Assembly: GCA_037447655.1 (NCBI GenBank)
Contig: JBBHKE010001071.1
Span: forward strand, 248,001 to 312,000
From: Zygnema cylindricum
Lineage: Eukaryota; Streptophyta; Zygnematophyceae; Zygnematales; Zygnemataceae
Direction of reading: 5' to 3'
DNA length: 64,000 bases
Positions 24,149-34,602 of the stretch are shown piece after piece. The position numbers and the translations under genes were made by a program. Below the pieces are notes generated by a model. The model made no database searches and was not told the DNA's origin. It was given only the letters and a program-made list of their open reading frames with translations. Position 1 is the stretch's first letter, and every line of letters begins with the position of its first letter.

Positions 24149-24424
24149 CATAGTTCAAAAGTAGGTGAAAGTAGGCCCATACAATATGCCTATTGTATGC
24201 AAAACATACAATATGACAGTAAGACCCATATTGTTTCCGGATCTATTTAGACCAACTAAAACATTCGGACCAAAAATAGGACCAATTAAAACATTCAGAC
24301 AAAAAAAATATATTTACACCGTCAGATTCGGAATATCGGACGGTCGCTAATCAAAGTAGCGATGTAAGAAGATCACATGAAAATCCCATAACGCAACTAA
24401 CGATAAAGGCGCTGACCAAAGGCC
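24149..24424 (+). mobile_element. Left part of a hAT-like MITE split by Cop24
   Basis: It starts CATAGTTCAAAAGTAGG and follows the copy at 16983 base by base until 24424, where the Cop24 LTR begins. The remaining 35 bp are at 30629-30663. The whole MITE is flanked by a perfect 8-bp duplication GTAGGCAT (24141-24148 and 30664-30671). Confidence 0.9.
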
Positions 24425-24756
24425 TGAAATTTTGTAGGCTCCGTTGCCCCAAAGAATGCACAGTTCACAAGTAGCCACTAGGATAGCATCAACCCACTTT
24501 GGTTTCCCCAAAAATAACTGCCACCCTGGCAGGCAATGACTCTGACCAGCTTCACCATTGTGAGGACAAGACTTCCTTGAGTCCAACGCAAAAAAAAACA
24601 CCAAATTTGCTCCACTAAGCAATTAGTTATGGTTGGCCAAAGACAGCCTATTTATACAAAAGGTCACCTGGAGAGAGACGCCTCAAATATTACTAAGTCC
24701 TAGTCTGCCTACTCTTAGCTACTTATTACTAAAATCCTAGTCCAATAAGAACACTA

Positions 24757-25611
24757 TGTTGTCTTTTTGGAAAGCTTTCAGCCTCAGAGCAGCGCAGCAG
24801 CGCAGTAACTATACAGACAGCAGCGCAGCTGCTATACGGAAGAGCAGCGCAGCTGCTATACAGCAGAGCTGCGCAGCAGCGCAGCAGCAGAGCAGCGCAG
24901 CAGCGAAGCTGCGCAGCAGCGAAGCTGCGACAAAGACAGGACAAACGCAGCTGCGGTTACTTTGGATAAGATCCGTACGGACAACGCAGCTGCTACTATC
25001 TTGGATATGATTCGGTGCAGGACACCGCAGCCGCGGGTGATGTAAATGTGATCCGGTACGGGACAACGCAGCTGCGATTGATATGAATCTAGTCAACGGA
25101 CGAGATTCATAAGAGTATCACAAGTGACTTAGCCGACAAGTATTTGTACAAACACTTAATCTAGATTCTGAGTAATATTGACTGTACAATGATAGATTGG
25201 GTTGGCACGATCAAGGACACGTAGATCTCAGTAGGTGGGTTGATTTTGGACGTACCTCTCAGGTACACTGTTATCGGCGGTAGAACACCGAAAGTATAAG
25301 ACTTAGGACTTAGAGCATTTTTATGTATCCAGACTTCCAAGTAGTAAAACTGCAGACAGTTTTTGGGAAACTTCTGAGTATTATATCTTGAGTGTTGTTG
25401 GGTCAATTGTGCTGAAACTTTGGGAGTTGTCAGTGTTTATGCTACTCTATATTCTGATAGAGTTTTGTGAGGTTTGGATGCTTGTATAAGAATTGGTGAG
25501 CACTTAAGAACAGCTGGTTGGTAGGATTCTTGATAGCTTCTGAGAGTGTATCATGTCTACTTCTACTACTACTGCTGCTCCTCCACCTGCACCGGTGGTT
25601 GTAGAACAACA
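24757..25611 (+). mobile_element. Solo LTR, type L3, inserted in the Cop24 3' LTR
   Basis: 855 bp starting TGTTG and ending CAACA, flanked by a perfect 5-bp duplication CACTA (24752-24756 and 25612-25616). Near its 5' end lies a GCAGC/GCAGCTGCTATAC array (24780-24935). Near its 3' end an ATG (25553-25555) opens MSTSTTTAAPPPAPVVVEQ, read to the LTR edge. By comparison with the other LTRs this is the N terminus of its Gag. Confidence 0.85.
24780..24935. repeat. GCAGC minisatellite in the L3 solo LTR
   Basis: GCAGCGCAGC units mixed with GCTGCTATAC. The other L3 copy (50450) lacks this array, so it expanded after the copies diverged. Confidence 0.75.
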
Positions 25612-25978
25612 CACTATATAGTACAAAACGTACAGTGGCCAATGTACTTATTGTACCGCCATTGTACAACATGGCCTTCAAGGTGACGCTTGTCAAATCG
25701 GGAGCCATGGTTCCTCCTCCCATCTTCTGTGGTATCCAAATAGTGTGACGCCACGTGGCATTGCGTGAAGCTATCTCCAAAGGTCGCCAAAATCTCATTC
25801 CGGGTGGCAGGTGGAATGACGACGGTCTGATCAATTAAATTTACACGGTTCAGATTCTTGTTCGTGCATGAATTGTTTCATATAGGTCTTGTAGTCAGTT
25901 TGGTGTGAAATTGCCGTTGTGTCACTGTTTAAGTACGTACCAAATCCAAGTACGTATCAAATCCAGTGAATTCATTGT

Positions 25979-26053
25979 TTCGTAGCGCTTTAATGGTTAA
26001 GGCGTCCGGCTACATAGAATCTATAGGTCGTAGGTTCAAATCCGATAAAAGGC
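25979..26053 (+). other. tRNA-like segment, antisense in Cop24 3' LTR
   Basis: A-box-like TTTAATGGTTAAGGC and B-box-like GGTTCAAATCC at tRNA spacing. The D arm pairs (CTTT/AAGG); the acceptor stem is decayed. The partner LTR holds a better copy at 30410. Confidence 0.6.
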
Positions 26054-26127
26054 GCAATATTGGTAAAATGCCCGTCTACTTCAGTCTGCACCTTCTAAAT
26101 AGCGGGGCAACCTTGGCGTGTTTTTCA

Positions 26128-26162
<35 letters not shown>

Positions 26163-26213
26163 GTTTGAGACTAAACTAAAATAGAGACAAGATATAAATT
26201 ACCTTTTTCAACA

Positions 26214-29200
26214 CTCCTTTGAATTTTTAGCTCTCTCTTTCTCTCAACCCACAACCATTTATGCAATAAAGTAATTTTGGTGAAGGAACAGCTTTGGTCA
26301 TCATATCAGCCAGCATTTCCCCGTCCGGTTTGTACACAAGTTTGATGATTTTGTTTTCAACTTTTTCTCTCACAAAGCTAAGCCTTATGTCCAGATGTGA
26401 TGTTTGGGATTTGAAACAATTGCAATTCGTGCCTGGTTTTCACAGAAAAAGTTTTGCACTCCATTCTTTATAAATCCTAATTCTTGCAGCAAAGATTTCA
26501 CCCACATTAATTCTTTCAGTGCTTCACATGATGCCATATAATCAACCTCCATTTTAGACTGAGCGACAACTTTCTGTTGTTTGCTGCTCCAACAGCATGC
26601 ACCCAACCCAATTTGCAAAAGATATCCAGAAGTTGACCTTCTGAGTGGCACATCTCCATAAGTAGCATCACTCCTAGTGGTGATGTTAGAATTCTCCCCT
26701 CCCAAATTTTACCATAATTCCTTTGTTCCAACAAGATATCTCATTACCCTTTTGGGTGCCTTATAGTCTTTCTTTCTCGGATCATTCAGACTTCTACTAA
26801 GAACTCCTACAACTGCCGGTATGTTCGGACGTGTACATTTTATAAAGTAGATAAGGCTTCTTACAATTTGTCGATATGGAATATTTTGCATAAATTTATG
26901 TTCTTCTGAAGTAATCTGATCCTCTACAATTATTACTCCCATTTTAGCATTACCCTCACTAACCCTTTTAAGTTCCATAGGAGTAGAGCAACCATTGCTT
27001 GGTCCATCTAAAATTTATGAAGCATATTACCGATTGCTTCTTTTTGAGTTAGTCTGATTATTTTCCTGTCTCTATCCCTTTCCATTTGTATTCCCAAATG
27101 TACTTAGCCTCTCCTAAGTCTTTCATATTAAATTGACTACTCAAACTTTTTTTAAGTTGATTTATTTTCTCAATAGATGTACTCAAAACAAACATATTAT
27201 CCACATACACTGCAATGAAAATTGCACCATTTTCATCTTCAAAAAGATAAATGGAGTGATATGAGCTGATCCGTATGTAACCCAAACCGATAAGGAACTC
27301 ATCCAATTTGATGTTCCATTGTCGGGCTGCTTGTTTCAGCCTGTATAGTGATTTTATTAACTTGTACACCTTGCTTTCTTCTCCCTCCTCAACAAATCCT
27401 TCCGGTTGTTTCACGAAAATTTATTCTTCTAGTTCCCCATTTAGAAAAGCAATTTTTATGTCCATTTGATGTATTTCCATACCTTCTGCTGCAGCTAGAC
27501 TTAGAAGGATTCTAAATGAGGGAAACCGGACTACTGGTGCAAAGGTCTCCTCATAATCAATTCCCTCCTTTTGAGTGTATCCCTTTGCTACCAACCTAGC
27601 ATTGTACCTTTCTATAGAATATCTAGGTTCAATTTTAGTTTAAAAACCCATTTACAACCGAATGGTTTTCTATCCGGAGGACAATCTGCTAACTCCCATG
27701 TGTTTGCCTCCGTTATAGAACTCCTTTCCTCATTAATAGTTGTTTTCCATCTATCCCCTTCCAAGCTTTATTTGGCTTCCAAATATGTTTTAGGTTCTTC
27801 CAGATGGGACAGCTTGGCTAACTTACTGTTGGCCATTCTCTCTTGAATCCGTTTGTTGCTTCTCCGTCCTCCCTCAAATTCTGATGTCGGTATTGAGGGC
27901 ATCCTCAGATTGCGTTTGGGTACAACTTCATCTCCTTTATCCGCCGATTGTGGTTCTTCTTTAGTTTCAGTTTGAAGTGGAGCCTCATGCGTCTCTTCCA
28001 CTTTCTTGTCATCTGAATTTTCTGCACATTCAATTTCTTCTTTGTGTGCTTCGTCTACTAGTTCAAGGTCAGGATTAAAATCCTGATCCGGGCCTATCCT
28101 GATTTTAACTTCTTTGGTGTATTTAAACGGATCTATGGATTTTACTTCATCCATAACTAGAATGTGTTAGGCTAAGATTATATCTTTTTCTTTAGATCAT
28201 ACACTCGGTATCCTTTGCTATCTTCATCATATCCGACTAAGTATCCAGGCTTTCCTCTTCCTTCTAACTTCCACTTTGTTTTGTCATTATCCAAGCTAAA
28301 CACTTGACTTCCAAAACACTCTCAAACTAGACAAATCTGGTTTTCTGCCGGTCCACCTCTCATATGGAGTTTCTTTTTTACTAGCTAAAGTTAGAATCTT
28401 ATTTTTGATGAAGTTTGCATAGTTCATAGCTTCCGCCCATAACCGCAACCCTATCCTCTTATTAGTAAGCATACTCCTTGACATATCACCAAGTGTTCTA
28501 TTTAGTCTTTGGGCTACTCCATTTTGCTCTGGATTATCGTGAACACTTTTCTAAAGATCAATTCCTTCATTTATTAAAAAATCGTTAAACTCATTTGAGG
28601 TGTACTCCCCCCCATTATCAATTCTTACTTCTTTTATGAAGGTCTAATGAAGTTTCTCACTCTAAACTTTATATTCCTTAAAGTACCGCAACACTTCTAA
28701 TTATGTTTAATGAAGTATACCTTAGTGTATCTAGACTAGTCATCGGTGATGGTCAACATATATTTTTTCCCTCGTGTGAGTGATATCTCGCCACTCCCCA
28801 CACATCTGTGTATACAAGCTCCAAGATCTTGTCTCTCTTATAAGTGGCAACCTTTGGGAAAAAAAGTCTATGGATCTTCCCTTGTGCACAACCACTACTA
28901 TCATCTACCATTTCAGATTCCTCAAACTTTATCCCATCCACTATTCCCTTGGTCTTGATTTCTCTTAATCTATCTAGATACACATGTCCAAGTCTTTTAT
29001 GCCACAACATAATACCACTTACACAAGAGTAGAGGGCACCTATCTTTTCGTTCCAAAGTACAATTCTAAACATTTTGTGGCTACCCTTTTCAAGTATGAA
29101 ATAGACCTCACCATCAAAACTAGCAGTGAACCTTCATTTTCTTAGCTCTTGTGACAAAATCTTTCTCATCTAAGACAGCTATAGAGATCAGATTTTTGCT

Positions 29201-29733
29201 AAGCTGTGGTATATATAAGACATCTCAAAGAGTGAAAATGGAGACTTTCCCTTCAATTATGACCTTTAGATCCACTGATCCTACAAGGTTTATAGTCACA
29301 ACTCTACCATCCCCAAATTTTATCTCAATAGTGGGGATCTTCCTCAACTTTGTAAACCACCTTTTGTCTATGCTCATATACATAGATGCTCTCGAATTAA
29401 TGACCCACCCTTCCTCCGAGGGTTTTTTCTTACCTCGAGATACACATTTTTGCTTTCTTGGTATTTCCACTTCATTATCTTTTTTTTTATTGTGGAGAAG
29501 CTCCTCCATCTCCTCTTTGTTGCTATTTACCTGCCCGTATTTGATACTTAATTCTTCCAATTTGGTGTAATCAGCAATGTAATGTCTCAGTGTTTTGCAA
29601 AAGTGACAAACACTTGACTTTGGAGCTCCCATTTCTTGTTCATTAGGTTTTCCTCCTCCCTTTCCCTCCCTTTCTCTTATAGATAACGCCTGAACTTTCC
29701 TTTATGGCCAGCGTAGGTGATGGACCCATAACC
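26214..29733 (-). pseudogene. Cop24 gag-pol remnant
   Basis: Read from 29733 downward. After the primer site only about eight Gag codons remain (VMGPSPTLA); then the sequence jumps to just before the zinc knuckle (CHFCKTLRHYIADY, last Cys lost), so most of gag is deleted. Protease (WVINSRASM, in which Asn and Arg replace the D and G of the DSG motif), pre-integrase (LWHKRLGHVYLDRL), integrase pieces, RT (SLYRLKQAARQWN, YVDNM instead of YVDDL) and RNase H (ATYGDVPLRRSTSGYLLQIG) follow in order with many stops and frameshifts. Inactive. Confidence 0.85.
29721..29733 (-). promoter_or_regulatory. Cop24 primer-binding site
   Basis: GGTTATGGGTCCA on the minus strand, directly after the LTR end. 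It has one change from the GGTTATGGGCCCA that complements the anticodon region of initiator tRNA-Met. Confidence 0.75.
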
Positions 29734-30628
29734 TGAAATTTTGTGGGCTCCGTTGCCCAAAAAAATACACAGTTCACAAGTAGCCACTAGGATAACATCA
29801 ACCCACTTTCGTTTCCCTAAAAATAACTGCCACCTTGGCACGCAATGACTCTAACCAGCCTCACCCCTGTGAGGAAAAGAATCCCTTGAGTCCAACGCAA
29901 AAAGAAACACCGAATTTGCTCCACTGAGCAATTAGTTATGGTTGGCCAAAGACAGCATATTTATACAAAAGGTCACCTGGAGAGAGGCGCCTCAAATATT
30001 ACTAAGTCCTAGTCTGCCTACTCTTAGCTACCTATTACTAAACCCCTTGTCCAATAGAAACACTTTATAGTACAAAACGTACAGTGGCCGATGTACTTAT
30101 TGTACGGCCATTGTACAACATGGCCTTCAAGGTGACGCCTTTGAAATCGCTAGCCATGGTTCCTCCTCCCATCTTCTGTAGTATCCAAATAATGTGACGC
30201 CACGTGGCATTGCGTGAAGCTACCTCCAATGGCCGCCAAAAGCACATTTCGGGTGGCGGCTGCAATGACGGCCGTCTGATAAATTAAATTTACACGGTTC
30301 AGATTCGCGTTCGTGCATGAATTGTTTCATATGCGTCTTGTAGTCAGTTAGGTGTGAATTTGCCGTCGTGTTATAGTTTAAGTACGTATCAAATCTAATG
30401 AGGTCTTTTGCGTTGACGGCTTAATGGTTAGAAGTCCCGTTATATATAATCGGCAGACCTAGGTTCAAATCCGGTTAAGGGCTGAATTTTGGTAAAAAAA
30501 TGCCCTCTACGTTAGTCTACCACCTTTCTGAATAGCGAGGAAGCCATGGCGTGTCTTTCATTCTCTTTCTCTCTCTCGTTAGAGACTAAACTAAAATAGA
30601 GACAAGATATAAATTACCTTTTTCAACA
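29734..30628 (-). mobile_element. Cop24 5' LTR (L1 type)
   Basis: 895 bp, TGTTGAAAAAGG...AAATTTCA on the minus strand. A TATA-like TTTATAC reverse lies at about 29960. The Gag start position reads ACG instead of ATG. It contains a stem-loop at 30068-30106 and an antisense tRNA-like segment at 30410-30482. The element's flanks AGGCC (24420-24424) and AGGCT (30629-30633) are a 4-of-5 target duplication. Confidence 0.85.
30410..30482 (+). other. tRNA-like cloverleaf, antisense in Cop24 5' LTR
   Basis: 73 nt that fold as a tRNA. The acceptor GCGTTGA pairs with TAAGGGC at 5 of 7 positions. The D stem GCTT/AAGT is complete around loop AATGGTTAG. The anticodon stem CCGTT/ATCGG encloses a 7-nt loop ATATATA (nominal anticodon ATA). 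The T arm CTAGG-TTCAAAT-CCGGT is imperfect. A- and B-box words are present. The mismatches in the acceptor and T stems argue against a working tRNA. Confidence 0.65.
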
Positions 30629-30663
30629 AGGCTTTCCATAAAAATGCCTTCTTTTGAACTATG
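30629..30663 (+). mobile_element. Right end of the hAT-like MITE split by Cop24
   Basis: It continues the MITE from 24424 after the short LTR target duplication and ends CTTTTGAACTATG, followed by the 8-bp duplication GTAGGCAT. Confidence 0.9.
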
Positions 30664-30863
30664 GTAGGCATGACTTTTGTCGGTGCAACATTTTCAAAAG
30701 GCGCGGTTTAGTGCAATATATTAATAGTGTGTATAGTATGTTTAGTTCCAAGTAGATAAAAGGGGTTTATCAAAAGGGTTTGTTCGTATATATAGCACAA
30801 TGAACGAACTGTTAGAAAATGTTAAACGTTTAGTTACATTTAGGTAATGTTGTTGGTACACTA

Positions 30864-31080
30864 CAACGTGAATCCCTATTAGCGTTAAAACGCTAATTCA
30901 TGCGAGAAGTTGTACTCTCATGTTCAAGAGATCACGAATACAAAGTGGGAATGTGTATTCATATTAGTGTTAGGTGTATAAATTAACAAACAAACAAAAT
31001 TTGTAATGCCCTAAAACTTAAAATATAGTAAATAACACTAATTGTTTCTTTACACAAATAGATTCTTAAGTTTCACGTTG
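30864..31080. mobile_element. MITE (TA target site) interrupted at its last base by a solo LTR
   Basis: It starts after TA (30862-30863) with CAACGTGAATCCCTATTAGC and ends TTTCACGTTG. The right TA lies beyond the inserted LTR, at 32010-32011, after a second CGTTG. Confidence 0.8.
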
Positions 31081-32004
31081 TGTTAAAAATAAGTAATTAA
31101 TATTCACTTCTTAGTTTAGACTCTAAAGTGAAGAGAGAGACAGAGAGATTCACCATGGCTGTCGCCATAGTCAAAAAGAAACAGGCATAGTCAAAAAGAA
31201 ACAGGCAGACAAGTAGACAGATTGATAGATTACCAAAATGTTGCCCAAAACCAGATCTAAACTTAGGTCAGCAAAGTTTTATGTAGACATACGCCTTAAC
31301 CATTATAGCGTTGATAAAACGCTACATGTAAATAGTTCGCTATTTAATTAAAGTGTTATGCAAACGTCAATTTCACTAAAACAGACCAAAATTGACGAAA
31401 CAACATTTATAGTCAAACAACGCTCGCGGACGCGAATCTAACCGTGTAAAATATATGATCGAACGGATGTCGTCACCCTCACCAAACCCGAATGAATATT
31501 TGGCGGATTTTGAACTTAGTTGCGTGCTGTGCCACGTGGCGCCATATCATTGGACGGCACAAAGGATGGGAAGAGGAACGATGGCTCCCATAATGACAAG
31601 TGTCAACCAGAAGGCCATGTTGTACAATGGCGGTACAAGAAATACAATCGGCCACTGTACCTTCTTATAGTATACACCCTTTTGATTGGCCTAGGGTAGA
31701 GTAGTAGGTAGTTGTGAGTAGGAGTTAAGGGACTTGGCGTGTTTGAGGCGCATCTCTCCAAGTGACCTTTTGTATTTATAGGCCATCTTTGGCCAGCCAT
31801 AACTAACTGCTCGGGGGAGCAAATTCAGTGATTCTTTTTGCGTTTGACTCAAAGAAGTCTTGTCCTCACAAAGGTGAGGTTGGTCAGAATATTTGTGTGC
31901 CTGGGCGGCACTTATTCAGTGGGAAAGTGAAAGGGGCAAATATTATTCTAGAGGCTTTACATATGCTACTCATTTTGTGGGTTAATAGAGACCACATAAT
32001 TTCA
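31081..32004 (+). mobile_element. Solo LTR (L1 type, Cop39-like)
   Basis: 924 bp, TGTTAAAAATAAG...AATTTCA, with a perfect 5-bp duplication CGTTG (31076-31080 and 32005-32009). A TATA-like TATTTATAGG lies at about 31769. It closely matches the Cop39 LTRs in reverse. A stem-loop lies at about 31632-31670. Confidence 0.85.
31242..31320 (-). other. tRNA-like segment, antisense in the solo LTR
   Basis: On the minus strand ATAATGGTTAAGGC (A-box-like) is followed at tRNA spacing by a decayed B-box (AAGTTTAGATC). Confidence 0.5.
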
Positions 32005-32011
32005 CGTTGTA

Positions 32012-33551
32012 TTGTTCATTAATTCACAATAATTTCAATGGTTAACGAAACAAAAACTATAAAAAATTTGCATATCCCTCACACAAGTTTTAGGGGGCAT
32101 AATCATACACTTTAATGATAATGTCTGCTCTATACCTTTGAGTTTATTTAATGGATTTTGCATGAAACTTTGAAAATTGTCTAAACATGCGATACTGTAC
32201 ACATTAGTGTAGTTTGGGATTTTTTGTGTTTTTTAATGCATTTCGCAATCCTTATAAATTGTTGTTTGGAATAATATTTTTAAGTGTTTTTGTTAACCGT
32301 TTTTATATGGATACTCTTGCTAACTTCAACATTAATTTGATAAGAACATATAGTTGAGAGCATTCGCTCAGCATAATATTGACTCCTCTACAATAAGGTT
32401 GTCCATTTTGCCAACTCCCGATATTTTTACCAGTACATTATCAAGCTCTTGGGGCACTTTCTACCTCATGAGCTCCAATTTCGCTAATCGGCAAGCGTAT
32501 AACATGTTGGATTCACAATGTTGTACAACCTTATCGGCATACGGCCTAGTAAATGCATGCTCCTTCATGATCGGTCCCTTATGATCTATGTTAAAAATTC
32601 CAAGTTAATTCCTCCCAACCAGAATTCTTTAAGTGCCTTAAATCACGTTCATCCCTAACCCTCCAAATTGGCCCACCGTATACTAGTGGGGTTTTCATTA
32701 ATTGATTTCGGGGCACTCTTGTGCTCCCCTAGTTTAGTTCCACTTACCTTGTTCTTTACCTCTTCTACACTGTTTTTGTAAGATTCCATGTGGCGTTAAT
32801 TATTTGATCCATTGGAGCCACTATCCACTATCATTGCACTGCCTACACCCCTTAATTCTGTAAGATTTCCTCCCATCTATCGTGGAGCCACCTATGTTTG
32901 CAACTTTATGTCAGTTGATGCTGCCCATACTCTTTCCTCTTGTTAGAGGCCTTTCCTCATATTATATGGCCACTTGTGTTAGCGACTCCCTCTGTTTGAC
33001 GGTGCCCCATCCCTCGCTCACGTAGAAGGTCACTCCCCATATGTTGCTTGTCGTTTTTATACTCGGTATTATAGTAGAACCCTTTTCTAGTGGCTTGCCC
33101 TATGTGGGGTCCTTGCTTTTTTTTTGTCGAGCGAGAGATCTGAATCTCCTTGCCTTCTTTCCCGGTTTGAGCCATCTAACTCTCGAACTTCCTTAATAAT
33201 TGGTTTGTCCTTTTTCTTTGAAGAGCATGTGCTATCTTTCTTGCGATATTTGCGTTGCTTGGTGGCTTATCCTTAACACTTAGGGTCGAACATTGAAAGG
33301 CTCGGAGCAGTATCTCCCTTTCTACTTTTGAGAGATTTTATGCAAGCCAAGATAATCCTTTAAATCTGACTATTTTCCTTTTCTTTTAACCTATAATATT
33401 AAATGGTGGTGGTCTTTCAAGATTGTGCGAAATATCCCATGTGATTATAGAAATATTGTCCTCTGTGTACACGACCACGAGACCGCAAGTCTTATTATAA
33501 AAAATGAAGTTATTCTATCCCAAGTCTGCTTGCAGTAGCGATCATGATGTT
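32012..33551. other. Intergenic DNA, no gene supported
   Basis: AT-rich. The minus strand of 32400-33250 has codon-like texture and short frames (72 codons at 32957-33175) that could be a very old element, but I recognise no motif. Confidence 0.35.
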
Positions 33552-34589
33552 TGTAGAAATTAAAAGTTCTTTTAGTATTTTCTAGGTTTTGTAAAAGATC
33601 AAATGCACAAAACAAGCAGATGCAGTCTGCCTCTAACACCTCTCTTTAGCTCCCACACTTTTCGCAGTCACTGAAAGGTGGAGAAGGAGCTAGAGTCATC
33701 GCTGCCTATCATATCTAGAGGAAGACAATAGATTGGTAAATTTACCAAAATGGTACTTGACAGACCCAAGATTTGAACCTAGTACCTACCGTCCGTCAAA
33801 GTAGCCGGTAGCCGATAGCTTTATCCAATAGTCTAAGACCAATGAAACGTGATATAAGGTTTGATAACTATATAAATGTTCACATGTAAACTATTTCATT
33901 TAACAGAATATTATAACATAGATACAGTTTGTATTGTACGGAATATAGAACATTTCGAAACAAATATCTCGCATTTGTTTTAAGTGTGAAATAAATACCG
34001 CGCAAGAATTTATGACGGCTAAGATTGAAACCTCGTTTCGATCAGATGGCCGGAGAGAAAGCCGAGATCGCGGAATAGGATTTTGGCGGTTTGCATTCAT
34101 TGCCACATCAAATGACATGTGGCACAACCACATTGGGTTGCCGCATCTTCGAGAATAACAGCAACACATCTAGATATGCCAAATGTTAACTTTTTGGCCA
34201 TGTCGAACAATGTCCGTCCAAAAGGTACACCGACACTTGTACCTTTCTATGCGGCACAGTATTGTGATTGGTGTTGTACGTCGATAGATAGAGTTTTAAA
34301 GAGAGAAAGGACTTAGAAAAAATTGGTAGATAGGACCCTCTCTTCGAGAAAGCTTCTGTACGAAAGGTCAACTTTTACCCACCATAATTTACAGCTCACT
34401 GGAGAAAATTCAGAGATTCTTTTTGCTATCCTCTTAAGGGAGTCTCGGCTTCACACGGGTGAAGGTGGTCAGATTTTTTGTCCGCCAGGGTGGCACTTAT
34501 TTTTTCTGAAACAGAAAGGGGTCAGGGTTATCCTGGAGGCTTCGTGTGAGCTAACTACTCTGAGGACCTATGGAGGTCTCAGAGTTGCA
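33552..34589 (+). mobile_element. Cop33 5' LTR (L1 type)
   Basis: 1,038 bp, TGTAGAAATTAAAAG...GAGTTGCA. It contains a stem-loop at about 34213-34255 and an antisense tRNA-like segment at 33759-33836. The Gag ATG (34570-34572) lies 20 bp before the LTR end. Confidence 0.85.
33759..33836 (-). other. tRNA-like segment, antisense in Cop33 LTR
   Basis: On the minus strand GGATAAAGC (A-box-like) precedes GACGGAC...CTAGG-TTCAAAT-CTTGG-GTCTGTC. The 7-bp outer stem and the T arm both pair (33759-33797), forming the top half of a tRNA. Confidence 0.6.
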
Positions 34590-34602
34590 AGTTATGGGCC
34601 CA
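34590..34602 (+). promoter_or_regulatory. Cop33 primer-binding site
   Basis: AGTTATGGGCCCA directly after the LTR. Twelve of thirteen bases match the complement of the initiator tRNA-Met anticodon region. Confidence 0.75.

Larger units (their letters stand above)
24425..26213 (-). mobile_element. Cop24 3' LTR (L1 type), with a solo L3 LTR inside
   Basis: On the element strand it starts TGTTGAAAAAGG (26213 downward) and ends AAATTTCA at 24425. Removing the insert at 24757-25611 and one CACTA leaves about 0.93 kb, close to the 895-bp partner at 29734-30628. It contains a CT tract (about 26130-26162), an antisense tRNA-like segment (25979-26053) and the conserved stem-loop (about 25620-25660). 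The polypurine tract (reverse of 26214-26230) abuts it. Confidence 0.85.

Noticed and set aside
30410-30482. A functional tRNA gene
   Set aside because: It folds as a cloverleaf but has two acceptor mismatches and a weak T stem; equivalents in sister LTRs are more degraded. Called tRNA-like only.
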